In this document: one piece after another, positions 1-9,385 of the stretch
Numbering within the stretch: the first letter of the stretch is position 1
Layout of the letters: each line of letters starts with the position of its first letter
Assembly: GCA_017853835.1 (NCBI GenBank)
Contig: JAFMIU010000013.1
Location: forward strand, 1-56,656
Direction: 5' to 3'
DNA length: 56,656 nt
Source: Pirellulales bacterium
Lineage (GTDB): Bacteria; Planctomycetota; Planctomycetia; Pirellulales; UBA1268
Position numbers and translations under genes: made by a program
Notes under the pieces: generated by a model
What the model was told of the DNA's origin: nothing
The model's input: the letters and a program-made list of their open reading frames with translations, nothing else
Databases searched by the model: none

Positions 1-600
1 CCCGTGGAAGCCCAACGGCGTGAGCCGTGGGACCGGCGAGGTGACACGCGCGGCGGGTTTGGCGCGGTAGGGTTCAACGCGCCCAATCGCGTCGGAATTT
101 GTAGCGAGGCGTGTCCCAGGCCTTACGGCCTTGGGCTTGGACGGGAACCGGGTGGCGCTGGCGCCCCGTGGAAGCCCAACGGCGTGAGCCGTGGGACCGG
201 CGTGGTGAGACGCACGGGCTGTTTGGCGCGGTCGGGCTCAACTCGCTCAACGGCGTCGGATGGAGTGGCCTGGCGTGTCCCAGGCCTTACGGCCTTGGGC
301 TTGGACGGGAATCGGGTGGCGTCTGGCGCTCCGTGGAAGCCCAACGGCGTGAGCCGTGGGACCGGCGAGGTGACACGCGCGGCGGGTTTGGCGCGGTAGG
401 GTTCAACGCGCCCAATCGCGTCGGAATTTGTAGCGAGGCGTGTCCCAGGCCTTACGGCCTTGGGCTTGGACGTGAATCGGGTGGCGCTGGCGCTCCGTGG
501 AAGTCCAACGGCGTGAGCCGTGGGACCGGCGCGGTGATACGCACGGCATGTTTGGCGCGGCCGGGTTCAACTCGCTCGATGGCGTGAGCGATACGGCGTT
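1..600. repeat. Tandem array of alternating bulged hairpins (REP/BIME-like)
   Basis: Seven short imperfect palindromes alternate in orientation with a period of about 164 bases. Plus copies begin at 4, 168, 333 and 497; minus copies begin at 113, 277 and 442. A plus copy reads GTGG, AAG, then arms CCCAACGGC and GCCGTGGG around a GTGA loop. A minus copy, read on its own strand, has GTCC, AAG, arms CCCAAGGCC and GGCCTGGG around GTAA. Both have one unpaired A in the left arm and a GNRA-type loop. The unit at 4 recurs nearly exactly at 333, so there is also a 329-base higher-order period. Open frames through the array are periodic artefacts; I see no gene in 1-657. The array runs off the left edge. 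Confidence 0.85.
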
Positions 601-657
601 TTGGCGCGGAGGCTGCCGGTGCAGGCGAGGGCCAGGAGGACTTCCTGGGCGCTCAAC

Positions 658-1302
658 TCAAAACGTCAGATTGTCTTCGGCGAAGACCTCGCGGCTCTCA
701 TACGAATGGAAGCAGCGAGAGATCTTCTGGGAGAGCACCTGGAGAAACATGGCTCGAAACTCGGGCTCCGAACGATCGGTCGCCGGCACGCCCGTGTTCG
801 CTGGAAAGGCGAAGTTGTCAAGCCGCTTCTCAAACACGACCTTCTTCTCAGCCACGTCGAAGACGCGCACATGGGCGCTGGCCCGGCCGCGGTAGAGGGT
901 CGAGCCCTCGTGCAGACGAAACTCCTCGAGGTCGATTCCCACGACGAGATCGGCATCGAGCGACTTCCCAAGCGTCGGATAGTCGACCCAGGAGTTTTCA
1001 TCGATCCATCGGGCGACTTCCTGCTGGCTGATCACGTGCGCCCGGCGAACCTTCATGCCGAGTTGCCCACCCACGAGCGCCGCCAGCTCCCTTGCTGATC
1101 CGGCATCTGTGAACTCGAGCTCGACGATCGGACGGCAGGCCACCGCCACGTGCTTACCCTTCAGTCCATTGAACTCGGCCGGCATGTCGGCCGGCTGAAG
1201 GAGGTAGGCGGCCGTGAGCAGGGTTGAACACCCGCCTGAGGCCAGCAGCACCAGGGCCAGAATCGCGGTGACGCGGAGGGTGCGGACGGCTGGGACAGGC
1301 AT
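658..1302 (-). CDS. Putative lipoprotein of unknown function
   Basis: A 214-residue protein. The chosen ATG has AAGGAG seven bases upstream; an in-frame upstream ATG would add 22 arginine/proline-rich residues in front of the signal sequence. Residues 7-24 form a hydrophobic signal ending in ASGGC, so Cys25 is a likely lipidation site, although position -3 is Ser rather than the usual Leu or Val. The mature part alternates charged and beta-like stretches, with a segment VGIDLEEFRLHEGSTLYRG around residues 130-150 that resembles periplasmic LpoB/CsgG-like lipoprotein folds only loosely. It probably sits in a membrane facing the periplasm. It is divergent from tilS. I do not recognise the family, so no function is offered. 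Confidence 0.75.
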   Translation of the reverse strand: MPVPAVRTLRVTAILALVLLASGGCSTLLTAAYLLQPADMPAEFNGLKGKHVAVACRPIVELEFTDAGSARELAALVGGQLGMKVRRAHVISQQEVARWIDENSWVDYPTLGKSLDADLVVGIDLEEFRLHEGSTLYRGRASAHVRVFDVAEKKVVFEKRLDNFAFPANTGVPATDRSEPEFRAMFLQVLSQKISRCFHSYESREVFAEDNLTF

Positions 1303-1422
1303 GGATGGCTCCTTGGGGGCGCGGCCGGAAAGGTCGCCGCGGGAGGGTAGTGACGGCCGAAACGCCACTCAATGCCGCTTCTCTCGCTCGTTCTGGCAAA
1401 ATAGGAAGGCAGCGAGGCAGGC

Positions 1423-2460
1423 ATGAACCCCCCAACGGCTCTTCAGCATCAGGCAAGCTCCCGGCCGTTTGAGGCTGCCGTGGCGGCATCCCTTCCTCGG
1501 CAGGGGCTGTGGACGATGCCGGTGATCCTTGCCGTGTCGGGCGGGGTCGATAGCGTCGCGATGCTGCATGCGGTGCGACGTTGCCTGCCCGACGGACTGG
1601 AGCGGCGACTCGTGGTGGCTCATGCGGAACACGACCTTCGCGGCGACGCGTCGGCCGATCGGGAGTTTGTCGCCGAACTCGCCGGGCACCTCGGCGTGCC
1701 GTTTCACTGGAGACGGATCGACGTCGGACATGCCGCCGAGGGCGAGGGCATCGAAGCCCGTGCCCGACGCCTTCGATACGACTTCCTGCGAGACACGGCG
1801 CTCGACCAGGGGGCGAGGTATGTGCTGCTGGCCCACACGGCTGATGACCAGGCTGAAACCATCCTTCATCGTGTGCTCCGGGGGACGGGGCTTTCGGGGC
1901 TGGGAGGGATGCGGCGGGCCCGCGAGCTCTGTCCAGGCGTGTCCCTCCTGCGGCCGCTGTTGGAGATGCGGCGGCACGAAGGGATGGCCTATCTGGAGGG
2001 ATTGGGCCTCATCTGGCGTGACGACGCCACCAACGCCGACACGCGGTTCAGCCGCAACCATCTCCGCCACCGCGTGCTGCCGACATGTGTCGAAGGCCCC
2101 TATCCCGCAGCTGTCGAATCCCTCGTTCGTCTCGGCCGCCAGGCATCGGTCGTGGCGGATGCCCTTCGCAGTGCCGCTGACGCCCTGCTCGAGACTCATT
2201 CCACCCGCCGGCCCGACGGCACCATCGAGATTCAGACCACCGACCTCGCCGGCCTCGATCCGCATCTCGTCGCCGAAGTGTTCGTGGCCCTGTGGCGGCG
2301 TGAGCGTTGGCCCCAACGGGACATGACGGCGGCCCACTATGAGGCGCTTGCGTCCATGGTGGCCGCCACGCGGACCACGCAGAACGACTCTGTCGTGCAG
2401 CTCCCCTCCGGCGTCAGGGCGACCGCCGTCCAGTCCATGATGGCGATTCGGGGCGGCTGA
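1423..2460 (+). CDS. tilS: tRNA(Ile)-lysidine synthase
   Basis: TilS ligates lysine to C34 of the tRNA-Ile CAU anticodon using ATP, which changes its decoding from AUG to AUA. The 345-residue protein has the N-type ATP pyrophosphatase P-loop SGGVDS at residues 39-44, and the family block HTADDQAETILHRVLRGTG at about 138-156, followed by LSGLGGM. The HAEHDLRG segment near residue 67 matches the substrate-side motif. The C-terminal region is shorter than in E. coli TilS (432 residues), as in many bacteria that lack the full C-terminal tRNA-binding domain. The start lies 12 bases after a GAGG-like site. It stands alone between a divergent lipoprotein gene and a convergent transporter gene. The assignment is firm. 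Confidence 0.93.
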   Translation: MNPPTALQHQASSRPFEAAVAASLPRQGLWTMPVILAVSGGVDSVAMLHAVRRCLPDGLERRLVVAHAEHDLRGDASADREFVAELAGHLGVPFHWRRIDVGHAAEGEGIEARARRLRYDFLRDTALDQGARYVLLAHTADDQAETILHRVLRGTGLSGLGGMRRARELCPGVSLLRPLLEMRRHEGMAYLEGLGLIWRDDATNADTRFSRNHLRHRVLPTCVEGPYPAAVESLVRLGRQASVVADALRSAADALLETHSTRRPDGTIEIQTTDLAGLDPHLVAEVFVALWRRERWPQRDMTAAHYEALASMVAATRTTQNDSVVQLPSGVRATAVQSMMAIRGG

Positions 2461-2531
2461 TCCGCCGCCTGATCGAACCCGGCCACATGCCGACAGGCAC
2501 GTCGCCGTTCAAGCCCCTGGAGGCCGTCGGC

Positions 2532-4121
2532 CTACGATGCCATGTGCACGCGTTTGTAGCCACCCACACTCTGGAAGTAGAGCAACAGGCCCAGGTAGAT
2601 CGCGGCCATCGTGGCCGGAATGTAGGAGTCGGCCTGGAGGGTGAGCCTGTCACCCTTCTGGTCCGCCCCGATGGCGGTCTTCTGGTCTTCCGACGCCGAC
2701 TCACCGGCCGATCGTGCCTCGGCCACCATCTTGCCGTTGAGTCCGAACACCTCGGTCGCCGGTAGGTTGAGGAATCGGCTGGACGTGTCCGACTTGTAGG
2801 CTTCGTAAACCGCCGGGGCCGTCGCCTTCAGAGACTCGCCGGCGAAGCGATCCTTGCAGTAGCCGAGGCCTGGTCCGCCGATCAGGCCGGCGGACAGCAT
2901 GCCGATGCCGCCCATGATCGACATCGCCACGGCCCCCGTCTGCGGGAAGCGGTCGCCCACCACGGCCAGCATCGTCGGCCAGAAAAACGTCTTGCCGAGC
3001 GCATAGATGCCAAGCGCCGCCAAGGCCGCCGGGAAGGTGTCCATGCCGCTGGCAAACCGAAGCCCGACAAAGGCGAGAATCGCCGACACGAGCAGCAGCC
3101 CGATCGGGGAAAGCCCGAGTTTCGTTTCGATGAAGTGGGCGCAGAATCGCAGGGCAAACATGATCGACGAGGTCCAGATGAACAGCCACTTGCCCTGTTC
3201 CGAGCTGAACAGGTTGCCGGTGATGTTCTGAATCCAGCTGTCGGTGCCGAGTTCGACCGCGCCGACCAGGGCATGGGTGATGAACAGGATGAACAGCACC
3301 AGCGAGCCGATCGAGAACCGGGTCATGAACGCCACGCCCAGGAGGAGTGCGCCGCCCAGAATGTAGCCGAGCGTGGCGCCATTGGCCGGCGAGAGGTCCT
3401 TGAGGATGTCGCCGAAGAAGAGCGCCAGAAGGAAGCACGCGACGGCGGCACCGAGGATGCCGACATCGCGGAACATGTCGACGAAGCTCGCGCCCTTCTC
3501 GGCAGCTTCCGACTTCGGGAACTTTTGCCCCAGGAACATCAGGGCGTAGATCACCGTTGGCACGAGGTAGAGGGCGAGCTGGTACTTCCAGTCCCAGTGG
3601 AGCTTGTCGTCGAGGTACCATCCCGCCACGGAGCCCAGCACCATGCCGGCCGGCCAGCTGGCGTGCAGGATGTTGAGGTAGTGCGTTCGGTTGTTGGGAA
3701 ACACCGTCGCGACGAGGGGATTGGCGACCGCCTCGAGCGTTCCATTGGCGAAGGCGAAAATGAACGTGCCCCAGAAAAGGATCTGGTAGGCGGAGTCGGG
3801 CGACGAGGCTCCAAGGGTCACGACCGCCGAGAGCACGTGGCCCACCAGCGCCAACGCCACGAGTTTGCCGTAGCCGATTTTGTCGACGATCACGCCACCG
3901 ATGATGATGCCAAAGCAGAAGCCGGAGAGGCCTGCTCCGGTGATCTTGCCAACCTGCTCCTGCGTGAAGCCGAACTGCTCGACCCAGTTGTCGAGGATGC
4001 CGCCGCGGATCGCGAATCCCACGCCGGCGGCAAGGATCGCCATGAAGCCGGCCCAGAGAAGCCGGTGGGCATTGGGGTAGGCGCCGGTGAGATCGTCGGC
4101 TGAATGGCGAGACGCGGCCAT
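2532..4121 (-). CDS. Major facilitator superfamily transporter
   Basis: A 529-residue integral membrane carrier with about twelve hydrophobic segments. It opens with [20 protein letters not shown] (residues about 19-38), followed by [20 protein letters not shown] and [20 protein letters not shown], a layout seen in MFS sugar and nucleoside type carriers. A long hydrophilic loop at about residues 420-500 precedes the last helix, an unusual insertion near the C terminus. The ATG at 4121 follows AAGGGGC by about eight bases; the frame also has a TTG six codons upstream, which is less likely. The substrate cannot be read from sequence. The C-terminal end converges on tilS. Confidence 0.85.
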   Translation of the reverse strand: MAASRHSADDLTGAYPNAHRLLWAGFMAILAAGVGFAIRGGILDNWVEQFGFTQEQVGKITGAGLSGFCFGIIIGGVIVDKIGYGKLVALALVGHVLSAVVTLGASSPDSAYQILFWGTFIFAFANGTLEAVANPLVATVFPNNRTHYLNILHASWPAGMVLGSVAGWYLDDKLHWDWKYQLALYLVPTVIYALMFLGQKFPKSEAAEKGASFVDMFRDVGILGAAVACFLLALFFGDILKDLSPANGATLGYILGGALLLGVAFMTRFSIGSLVLFILFITHALVGAVELGTDSWIQNITGNLFSSEQGKWLFIWTSSIMFALRFCAHFIETKLGLSPIGLLLVSAILAFVGLRFASGMDTFPAALAALGIYALGKTFFWPTMLAVVGDRFPQTGAVAMSIMGGIGMLSAGLIGGPGLGYCKDRFAGESLKATAPAVYEAYKSDTSSRFLNLPATEVFGLNGKMVAEARSAGESASEDQKTAIGADQKGDRLTLQADSYIPATMAAIYLGLLLYFQSVGGYKRVHMAS

Positions 4122-4223
4122 GCGATGGAGCCCCTTCAAAAGGAGGTTGGCAAAAAGGAGGTCGGTGCGAGGGCAGGGCCACCCATGGCGCCCGTTCCCC
4201 CATCACCCTCCTATCGACGCGGC

Positions 4224-4252
4224 ACTATAGCAATCCACGCAGATTGGCGAAA
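4224..4252 (-). promoter_or_regulatory. Possible promoter for the MFS carrier gene
   Basis: On the minus strand TATAGT (4229-4224) matches a sigma-70 minus-10 box. It is preceded 17 bases upstream by TTTCGC, a weak minus-35. It lies about 100 bases before the transporter start inside the 244-base gap between two divergent genes. This is a pattern match only. Confidence 0.3.
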
Positions 4253-4365
4253 TAGCGGGGTTTTTCGGGGTGGGGAAGGTTTGTGCTGTGGCTTGACCCT
4301 GTCCGTGGCCCACCCGTACCCTCCCGCCCCCGTTTTCGCCCGACCCCGGCTCCCCGTGCGGCCTC

Positions 4366-7300
4366 ATGAGATCGCTCGCCGACTTGCTCTGGACGCTCGT
4401 CCGCTGGACGCTGCCGCTCTCCGTTGCGGCGGTGGTGGTGGCGGTCGTGTTGGGCTCGAACCGCATCGGGGAAGAGGTGCGCCGCCGGGTCGAAGCCAGG
4501 CTCCAGGAGGCGTTTCCTCGTCTGACGGCCCGCGTGCAGTCGGCGAGCCTGGTCGAGGGAGAAGGGATCGTCGTGCGCGGGGTGTCCTTCATCGATCCTC
4601 GTCGACCCCCGCACAGCCGCGACCTGGTCACGATCGACGAGGTGCGACTCGCGTGCGGAACGACGCTGAAGGATCTCGTGGCGGGCGACGTGCCGATCAC
4701 GTCGGTGCGGGTGGTGCGGCCCATCGTGCATGCCACGCGCGACGAGCAGGGAGCCTGGAATCTCGCGGCGCTCGCCGAACGACGTGGTGCCGGACTGCGC
4801 GTGCCGGTGGTCATCGAGGACGCCACCGTGCTCATCGATGCCGCAGGCGCGGATGCCCGGCTCACGCTGCGGAATGTCGGGGTTCATCTCCAGCCCATCG
4901 ACCAACAGGGGGGCGTGCCAGCAACGGCGATTCGTGGCACCGTGGCGGGTGACCTTTTTGACCGAGCCGATTTCGACGGACACATCGTCGAAGGAGGAGG
5001 GTTCCGTCTCACAGGCCGTGTCGACTCCCTCGATCTCTCGCCTCGGCTTCGTGGGCTGATCGAATCGGCGACGTCCGTTCCAGAGTGGGCTGCCGGTCTG
5101 CGGGGGCGTGTTGACTTCACGTGGCAGGCGGCGGGCAGCCTTGCTGCCCTCGAGCTGGTGGAGGCTTCGGCGACAGGTCGTCTGGAGTCGGGACACTTCG
5201 AGCACACGAGTCTGCCGGTGGCCATCAGTGACGTGTCGGCCGAGTTCCACGTGGACCGGCGGGGCATCACCTGCCAACGGCTGGAGGCGCACTCGGGATC
5301 GACGCTCCTTCGCGGGTCGGGGCAGTTCTTCGGCTGGACGCCATCCGCCGACTTCGACCTGATGGTGGAGACGGAGCGCATGGTGCTCGGCCATCACTGG
5401 GTCGGTCTCCTTCCGTCGGCCGTGGCCAGCCACTGGAGCAAGCTCCTGCCGGCCGGTGAGGTCGATCTCAGAGCCCATGTCGTTCGTCGCGGCGGCGAGT
5501 GGAAGCCGGAGGTGTCGATGCGATGCCGAAACGTGTCGCTCACGTACTATCGATTTCCCTACCGCCTTGATCGCACCGTGGGCACCGTCACGCTCAAAGA
5601 CGAGGTGCTTGCGATGCATCTCACCGGAGAGGCCGGTGGGCATCCTGTGACCGTCGAGGCGACGATGCGGACGGTGCCCGGGGCTCCCGGATTCGTCCAG
5701 GTGCGTGGGGATGGCCTGCCGATCGACGACGCGTTGCTGGCTGCCTTGCCTCCGAAGAGTGCCGACATCGTCCGCTCCCTGCGGGCCGCTGGAACCTTCG
5801 ACTTCGTGTTTCGGCACGATCGGTCTCCCGACCATGCCAACGGGTTCGCCAACTCGCTCGGCATCCGTCTGACGCGATGCAGCATGGCCTACGCGGGTTT
5901 CCCCTATCCCTTGGGCAATGTGTCGGGCAGCATCCACATGGATCGTGGCGACTGGACGATTCGCGAGATCGTCGGTTCAAACGACACCGGCAGCGTGCGG
6001 TGCACCGGCACGCTCCGTCGCCTCTCAGACGACGACAACGAGCTGGTGCTCGATCTTGTCGGCACGAACGTGGTGCTCGAAAAGGAACTCCGCGACGCGC
6101 TGCCGCCGGGAGTGCGGCGGATCTGGGACGACGTCGATCCCCGGGGGAATGCCGAGTTCACCGCGAGGGTGCGTCACCAGACCCGGCTCCATCGCACCGA
6201 GGTGGAGATCTTCGCCGCACCGCGGGAAGACACCGTGTCGATCGAGCCGGTGTGGTTTCCCTATCGGCTCGAACGCCTGCACGGAAGGCTTCACTGGAAG
6301 GACGGCCTGCTCTCCTTCACCGACGTTCGGGGGGCGCATGCCCGCACCACCGTTTCGGCCGAAGGCACGTGCCGATTCTCGCCCGAGGGAGGCTGGCAGG
6401 TGTCGTTTGCCAGGCTCGCCGCCGATCGATTCCGGGCCGATCACGATGTCTTGCGGGCGTTGCCCGAGGGGCTGAGGCAGGCGGTCGAAGGGGTTCGGCT
6501 ACGAGGCATGCTGTCCGTCGATGGGGCGCTCGAGATCTATTCGACGGCAGCGACGACCGTCACCTCGGCCCACGGTGTGCCGGAGGTCGTGCCGGGGCCG
6601 GCGGCGGCGGCCTGGGACATGGAACTCGACATGGAGCAGGCCTCGCTCGATGTCGGCGCGCCTCTCGTGCACGTGCACGGCGGCATTCGCCTCCGAGGCC
6701 AGAGCGACGGAACCGCCTGGCGATCCGTGGGCGACGTCGCGATCGACAGTGCGATGTGGCGGGGCGTTCAGCTCACCGCCGTTCGGGGGCCGCTCGTGAT
6801 GGATGCGGCCGGGGCGCGTTTCGGCACGCTGTCGGGGAGTGATCCCTCGACACCGTCCCACCATCTCACCGCCAGGGTGGCGGAGGGCACGCTGGCCATT
6901 GATGGCAGTGTCGCGGCCGGAGACGCTGGCACGTTTGTCGTCGCGGCCTCGCTCGCCGGAGCCGACCTGAGTCGTCTTGCCGGCGACGTCAGCGGCGCGA
7001 CGCATCACTCGCAGGGGAGGGTTCACGGCAGCCTCGAGATTCGCGGCTCGCGTGCCGGGACCCACTCCCTCGTGGGTCGCGGTGAACTTCGGCTGACGGA
7101 CGCCGATATCTACGAGCTTCCGGTGATGGTGTCGCTCCTCAAGATCCTGAGGGTCAAAAACCCCGATCGGAATGCGTTCACCAGCAGCCTGGTCGACTTT
7201 CGGATCGAGGGACCTCACGCCTATCTCGACACGATCGAGCTGTCTGGCGATGCCATCAGCCTCGTGGGCAACGGAGAGATGGATTTCGACTCGAACATCA

Positions 7301-7530
7301 ATCTCGTGATGCGGCCGATCATGGGCGAAGCCAAGACGCAACTCCCCACCATGAAACGCCTTCTCGGAGACGCCAGCGGCCAGTTTGTGCTCGTGCATGT
7401 CGATGGCACGCTCGCCGATCCCTCCACGACGACGGAGGCCTTTCCGACCTTGGCGGCCGCGGTCCAGCAACTGCAGGCTCGCAGGCTCGAGAGCGTTGCC
7501 TCACGCCGTTCCGATCAGGCACTGCGGTGA
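4366..7530 (+). CDS. AsmA-like large envelope protein
   Basis: A 1054-residue protein with one N-terminal membrane helix (residues 10-30) and a very long, mostly beta-predicted body, the architecture of the AsmA/YhdP/TamB group of bridge-like proteins that span the periplasm and are linked to lipid transport or outer membrane assembly. Repeated segments of the type FPYRLDRTVGTVTLKD (near 400) and FPYRLERLHGRLHWKDGLLS (near 630) look like repeats of the same beta unit. The C-terminal part, with GRGELRLTDADIYELPVMV and VGNGEMDFDSNINLVMRPI, resembles the AsmA C-terminal domain. It is followed after 96 bases by dapF and then an acyltransferase gene in the same direction, which fits an envelope role. 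The exact cargo is unknown. Confidence 0.8.
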   Translation: MRSLADLLWTLVRWTLPLSVAAVVVAVVLGSNRIGEEVRRRVEARLQEAFPRLTARVQSASLVEGEGIVVRGVSFIDPRRPPHSRDLVTIDEVRLACGTTLKDLVAGDVPITSVRVVRPIVHATRDEQGAWNLAALAERRGAGLRVPVVIEDATVLIDAAGADARLTLRNVGVHLQPIDQQGGVPATAIRGTVAGDLFDRADFDGHIVEGGGFRLTGRVDSLDLSPRLRGLIESATSVPEWAAGLRGRVDFTWQAAGSLAALELVEASATGRLESGHFEHTSLPVAISDVSAEFHVDRRGITCQRLEAHSGSTLLRGSGQFFGWTPSADFDLMVETERMVLGHHWVGLLPSAVASHWSKLLPAGEVDLRAHVVRRGGEWKPEVSMRCRNVSLTYYRFPYRLDRTVGTVTLKDEVLAMHLTGEAGGHPVTVEATMRTVPGAPGFVQVRGDGLPIDDALLAALPPKSADIVRSLRAAGTFDFVFRHDRSPDHANGFANSLGIRLTRCSMAYAGFPYPLGNVSGSIHMDRGDWTIREIVGSNDTGSVRCTGTLRRLSDDDNELVLDLVGTNVVLEKELRDALPPGVRRIWDDVDPRGNAEFTARVRHQTRLHRTEVEIFAAPREDTVSIEPVWFPYRLERLHGRLHWKDGLLSFTDVRGAHARTTVSAEGTCRFSPEGGWQVSFARLAADRFRADHDVLRALPEGLRQAVEGVRLRGMLSVDGALEIYSTAATTVTSAHGVPEVVPGPAAAAWDMELDMEQASLDVGAPLVHVHGGIRLRGQSDGTAWRSVGDVAIDSAMWRGVQLTAVRGPLVMDAAGARFGTLSGSDPSTPSHHLTARVAEGTLAIDGSVAAGDAGTFVVAASLAGADLSRLAGDVSGATHHSQGRVHGSLEIRGSRAGTHSLVGRGELRLTDADIYELPVMVSLLKILRVKNPDRNAFTSSLVDFRIEGPHAYLDTIELSGDAISLVGNGEMDFDSNINLVMRPIMGEAKTQLPTMKRLLGDASGQFVLVHVDGTLADPSTTTEAFPTLAAAVQQLQARRLESVASRRSDQALR

Positions 7531-7626
7531 TCAGGGCAAGCAGGGCGAACTGCCGCGGGCTGGTAGAGTGGGGCGATGACGCCGGTCGTTGGGCCGGCGA
7601 GCTGCAAAGACGCGAGGAGCTGGTCG

Positions 7627-8496
7627 ATGAAGTTTGTGAAGATGCACGGTGCCGCCAACGATTACGTGTATGTGGATTGCTTCAGCGAGCGAGCGCCCGC
7701 TGATCCGGCGGCATTGGCGCCTGTCATCGCCGATCGCCATCGAGGCGTCGGGGGCGATGGGCTCGTGCTCGTGCTGCCATCCGATCGCGCACAGGCGAGA
7801 ATGCGGATGTTCAACGCCGACGGCAGCGAGTCGGAGATGTGCGGCAACGGCGTTCGCTGCGTGGCACACCTCGTCGTTTCCCACGGCCATGTGCCGGCGG
7901 GCATCGTCACCATCGAGACCGGCCGTGGCGTGCTCACCCTTGATGTTCGTCGCGACGGCCCGAGGACCTCACAGGTGAAGGTCGACATGGGCGAGCCCCT
8001 CCTCGAGGCCTCGGCGATTCCGGTCGTCGGTGCCGGCGCCGGGCCGGTGGTCGATGCGGCGTGTCCGGCGCTCGGAGGCGAGGAGCCCTGGTGGGGCGAG
8101 TGCGGCCTCGACCCGCGCATGACCTGCGTGTCGATGGGGAATCCACACGTGGTGCTCTTCTGCCGTGATGTGTCGAAGGTTCCGCTCGAGTCGATCGGCC
8201 CACGGATCGAAACCCACCCGATGTTCCCCCGGCGCATCAACGTTCATTTCGTCGAGGTGGTGTCGCACTCGCACGTTCGGATGCGGACGTGGGAGCGAGG
8301 GAGTGGCATCACGATGGCCTGCGGCACGGGAGCCTCGGCCGTGTGCGTGGCGGGCGTGCTGGGCCACCGCACCGACCGACGGCTGTCGGCTGATCTGCCT
8401 GGCGGACGCCTCGAACTCGAGTGGGCCGAGGGCGGCCATGTGTTCATGACCGGTCCGGCGGAAGAGGTTTTTCACGGAGAGTGGCCGGAGCGGTGA
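7627..8496 (+). CDS. dapF: Diaminopimelate epimerase
   Basis: DapF converts LL- to meso-diaminopimelate, the last step before the lysine and peptidoglycan branch. The 289-residue protein begins MKFVKMHGAANDYVYVD, with the family start motif. The two catalytic cysteines are visible in SEMCGNGVRCVAHL (about residues 75-88) and GSGITMACGTGASAVC (about 225-240). The ATG at 7627 is preceded by GAGGAG at nine bases; the longer frame from 7576 adds non-homologous residues. Its length is normal for the family (about 275). A meso-DAP pathway supports a peptidoglycan-containing planctomycete. Confidence 0.95.
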   Translation: MKFVKMHGAANDYVYVDCFSERAPADPAALAPVIADRHRGVGGDGLVLVLPSDRAQARMRMFNADGSESEMCGNGVRCVAHLVVSHGHVPAGIVTIETGRGVLTLDVRRDGPRTSQVKVDMGEPLLEASAIPVVGAGAGPVVDAACPALGGEEPWWGECGLDPRMTCVSMGNPHVVLFCRDVSKVPLESIGPRIETHPMFPRRINVHFVEVVSHSHVRMRTWERGSGITMACGTGASAVCVAGVLGHRTDRRLSADLPGGRLELEWAEGGHVFMTGPAEEVFHGEWPER

Positions 8497-8531
8497 TTCC
8501 GTACAGCGATCCACGGAAGGAATGACGATCG

Positions 8532-9359
8532 GTGAAACTGAAAAGTCCATTCGCGATCAACGCCTGGTCCCTCGTGACGACAGCGGCCGTCCGGCAGTGG
8601 ATGGGCACCCTCGACTACAAGGTCGACTTCGCCGATCCCGACGTGGATCCCGTCAGCCCTGCCTACCGCGGGGCAAAGATCTACGTGTTCTGGCATGAAA
8701 ACATTCTCATGCCGCTCTACCTTCGCGGTCACTCCAATATCTCGATGCTCCTGTCGCGGCACTGGGACGCCAACATTCTCGATCGCGTCGCTCGCACGAT
8801 GGGATTCGGGGTGGTGCGAGGCAGCACGTTTCACGGTGGCTCCGCCGCCTTGCGGGAACTGGCCGAGCGGGCCCGCCAGGGCAACCTCACCATCACGCCG
8901 GACGGACCGCGGGGCCCGAGGCGGCGGCTTGCCGCGGGGTGCGTTTTTCTCGCCAGCACGCTCGGCATTCCGATCGTGGCGATGGGCATGGGGTATGACC
9001 GGCCTCGGCGGTTTCGCACGTGGGATCGATTCGCTCTTCCCCGTCCATGGTCGCGGGCACGAGGGGTGATCAGCCGGGCGATCGCCGTGCCACCCGACCT
9101 CGATCGGGATGGGATCGAGCAGTACCGTGCGGGAGTTGAGCGGGTGCTCTGTCATCTTTCCGACGAGGCAGAGGCCTGGGCGACCGCCGGAACGCGACGG
9201 CCGTCGCAGCGGCCGGTGCGCAAGGAGCCATCGCGCGTTGCTTCATGGGCGGCCGGCGTGCCAGGCCCTCCTGGTGTCGCTCTCGTGGACGAGTTGGCCA
9301 GGCTTGGTCTGGCTGCCATGGCGACCGGGCCAGCCGCCGAAGAACGTCCTGCCGCGTAG
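8532..9359 (+). CDS. DUF374-type lysophospholipid acyltransferase
   Basis: A 275-residue protein of the DUF374 group within the lysophospholipid acyltransferase superfamily, which acylates lipid A precursors or lysolipids at the inner membrane. Seen motifs are IYVFWHENILMPL near residue 50 (His then Glu in place of the classical HX4D), VVRGSTFHGGSAALREL near 95, and TITPDGPRGPRRRLAAGCVF near 120, the last typical of DUF374. It starts at GTG 8532 with GGAAGGA about ten bases upstream, 35 bases after dapF, so the two are probably cotranscribed. The C-terminal 50 residues are Arg/Pro/Ala-rich and probably disordered. The acyl donor and acceptor are unknown. Confidence 0.83.
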   Translation: MKLKSPFAINAWSLVTTAAVRQWMGTLDYKVDFADPDVDPVSPAYRGAKIYVFWHENILMPLYLRGHSNISMLLSRHWDANILDRVARTMGFGVVRGSTFHGGSAALRELAERARQGNLTITPDGPRGPRRRLAAGCVFLASTLGIPIVAMGMGYDRPRRFRTWDRFALPRPWSRARGVISRAIAVPPDLDRDGIEQYRAGVERVLCHLSDEAEAWATAGTRRPSQRPVRKEPSRVASWAAGVPGPPGVALVDELARLGLAAMATGPAAEERPAA

Positions 9360-9385
9360 CGACACAGGCTCCGGGCGCCGAAGGA

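Noticed and set aside
1..600. Repeats at regular spacing suggesting a CRISPR array
   Set aside because: Repeats alternate in orientation, units are 55 to 109 bases apart and the intervening sequence is itself repeated, unlike unique spacers. No cas gene is present.
4225..5937. A 570-codon minus-strand frame
   Set aside because: It is antisense to the start of the AsmA-like gene and shows no homology or start signal.
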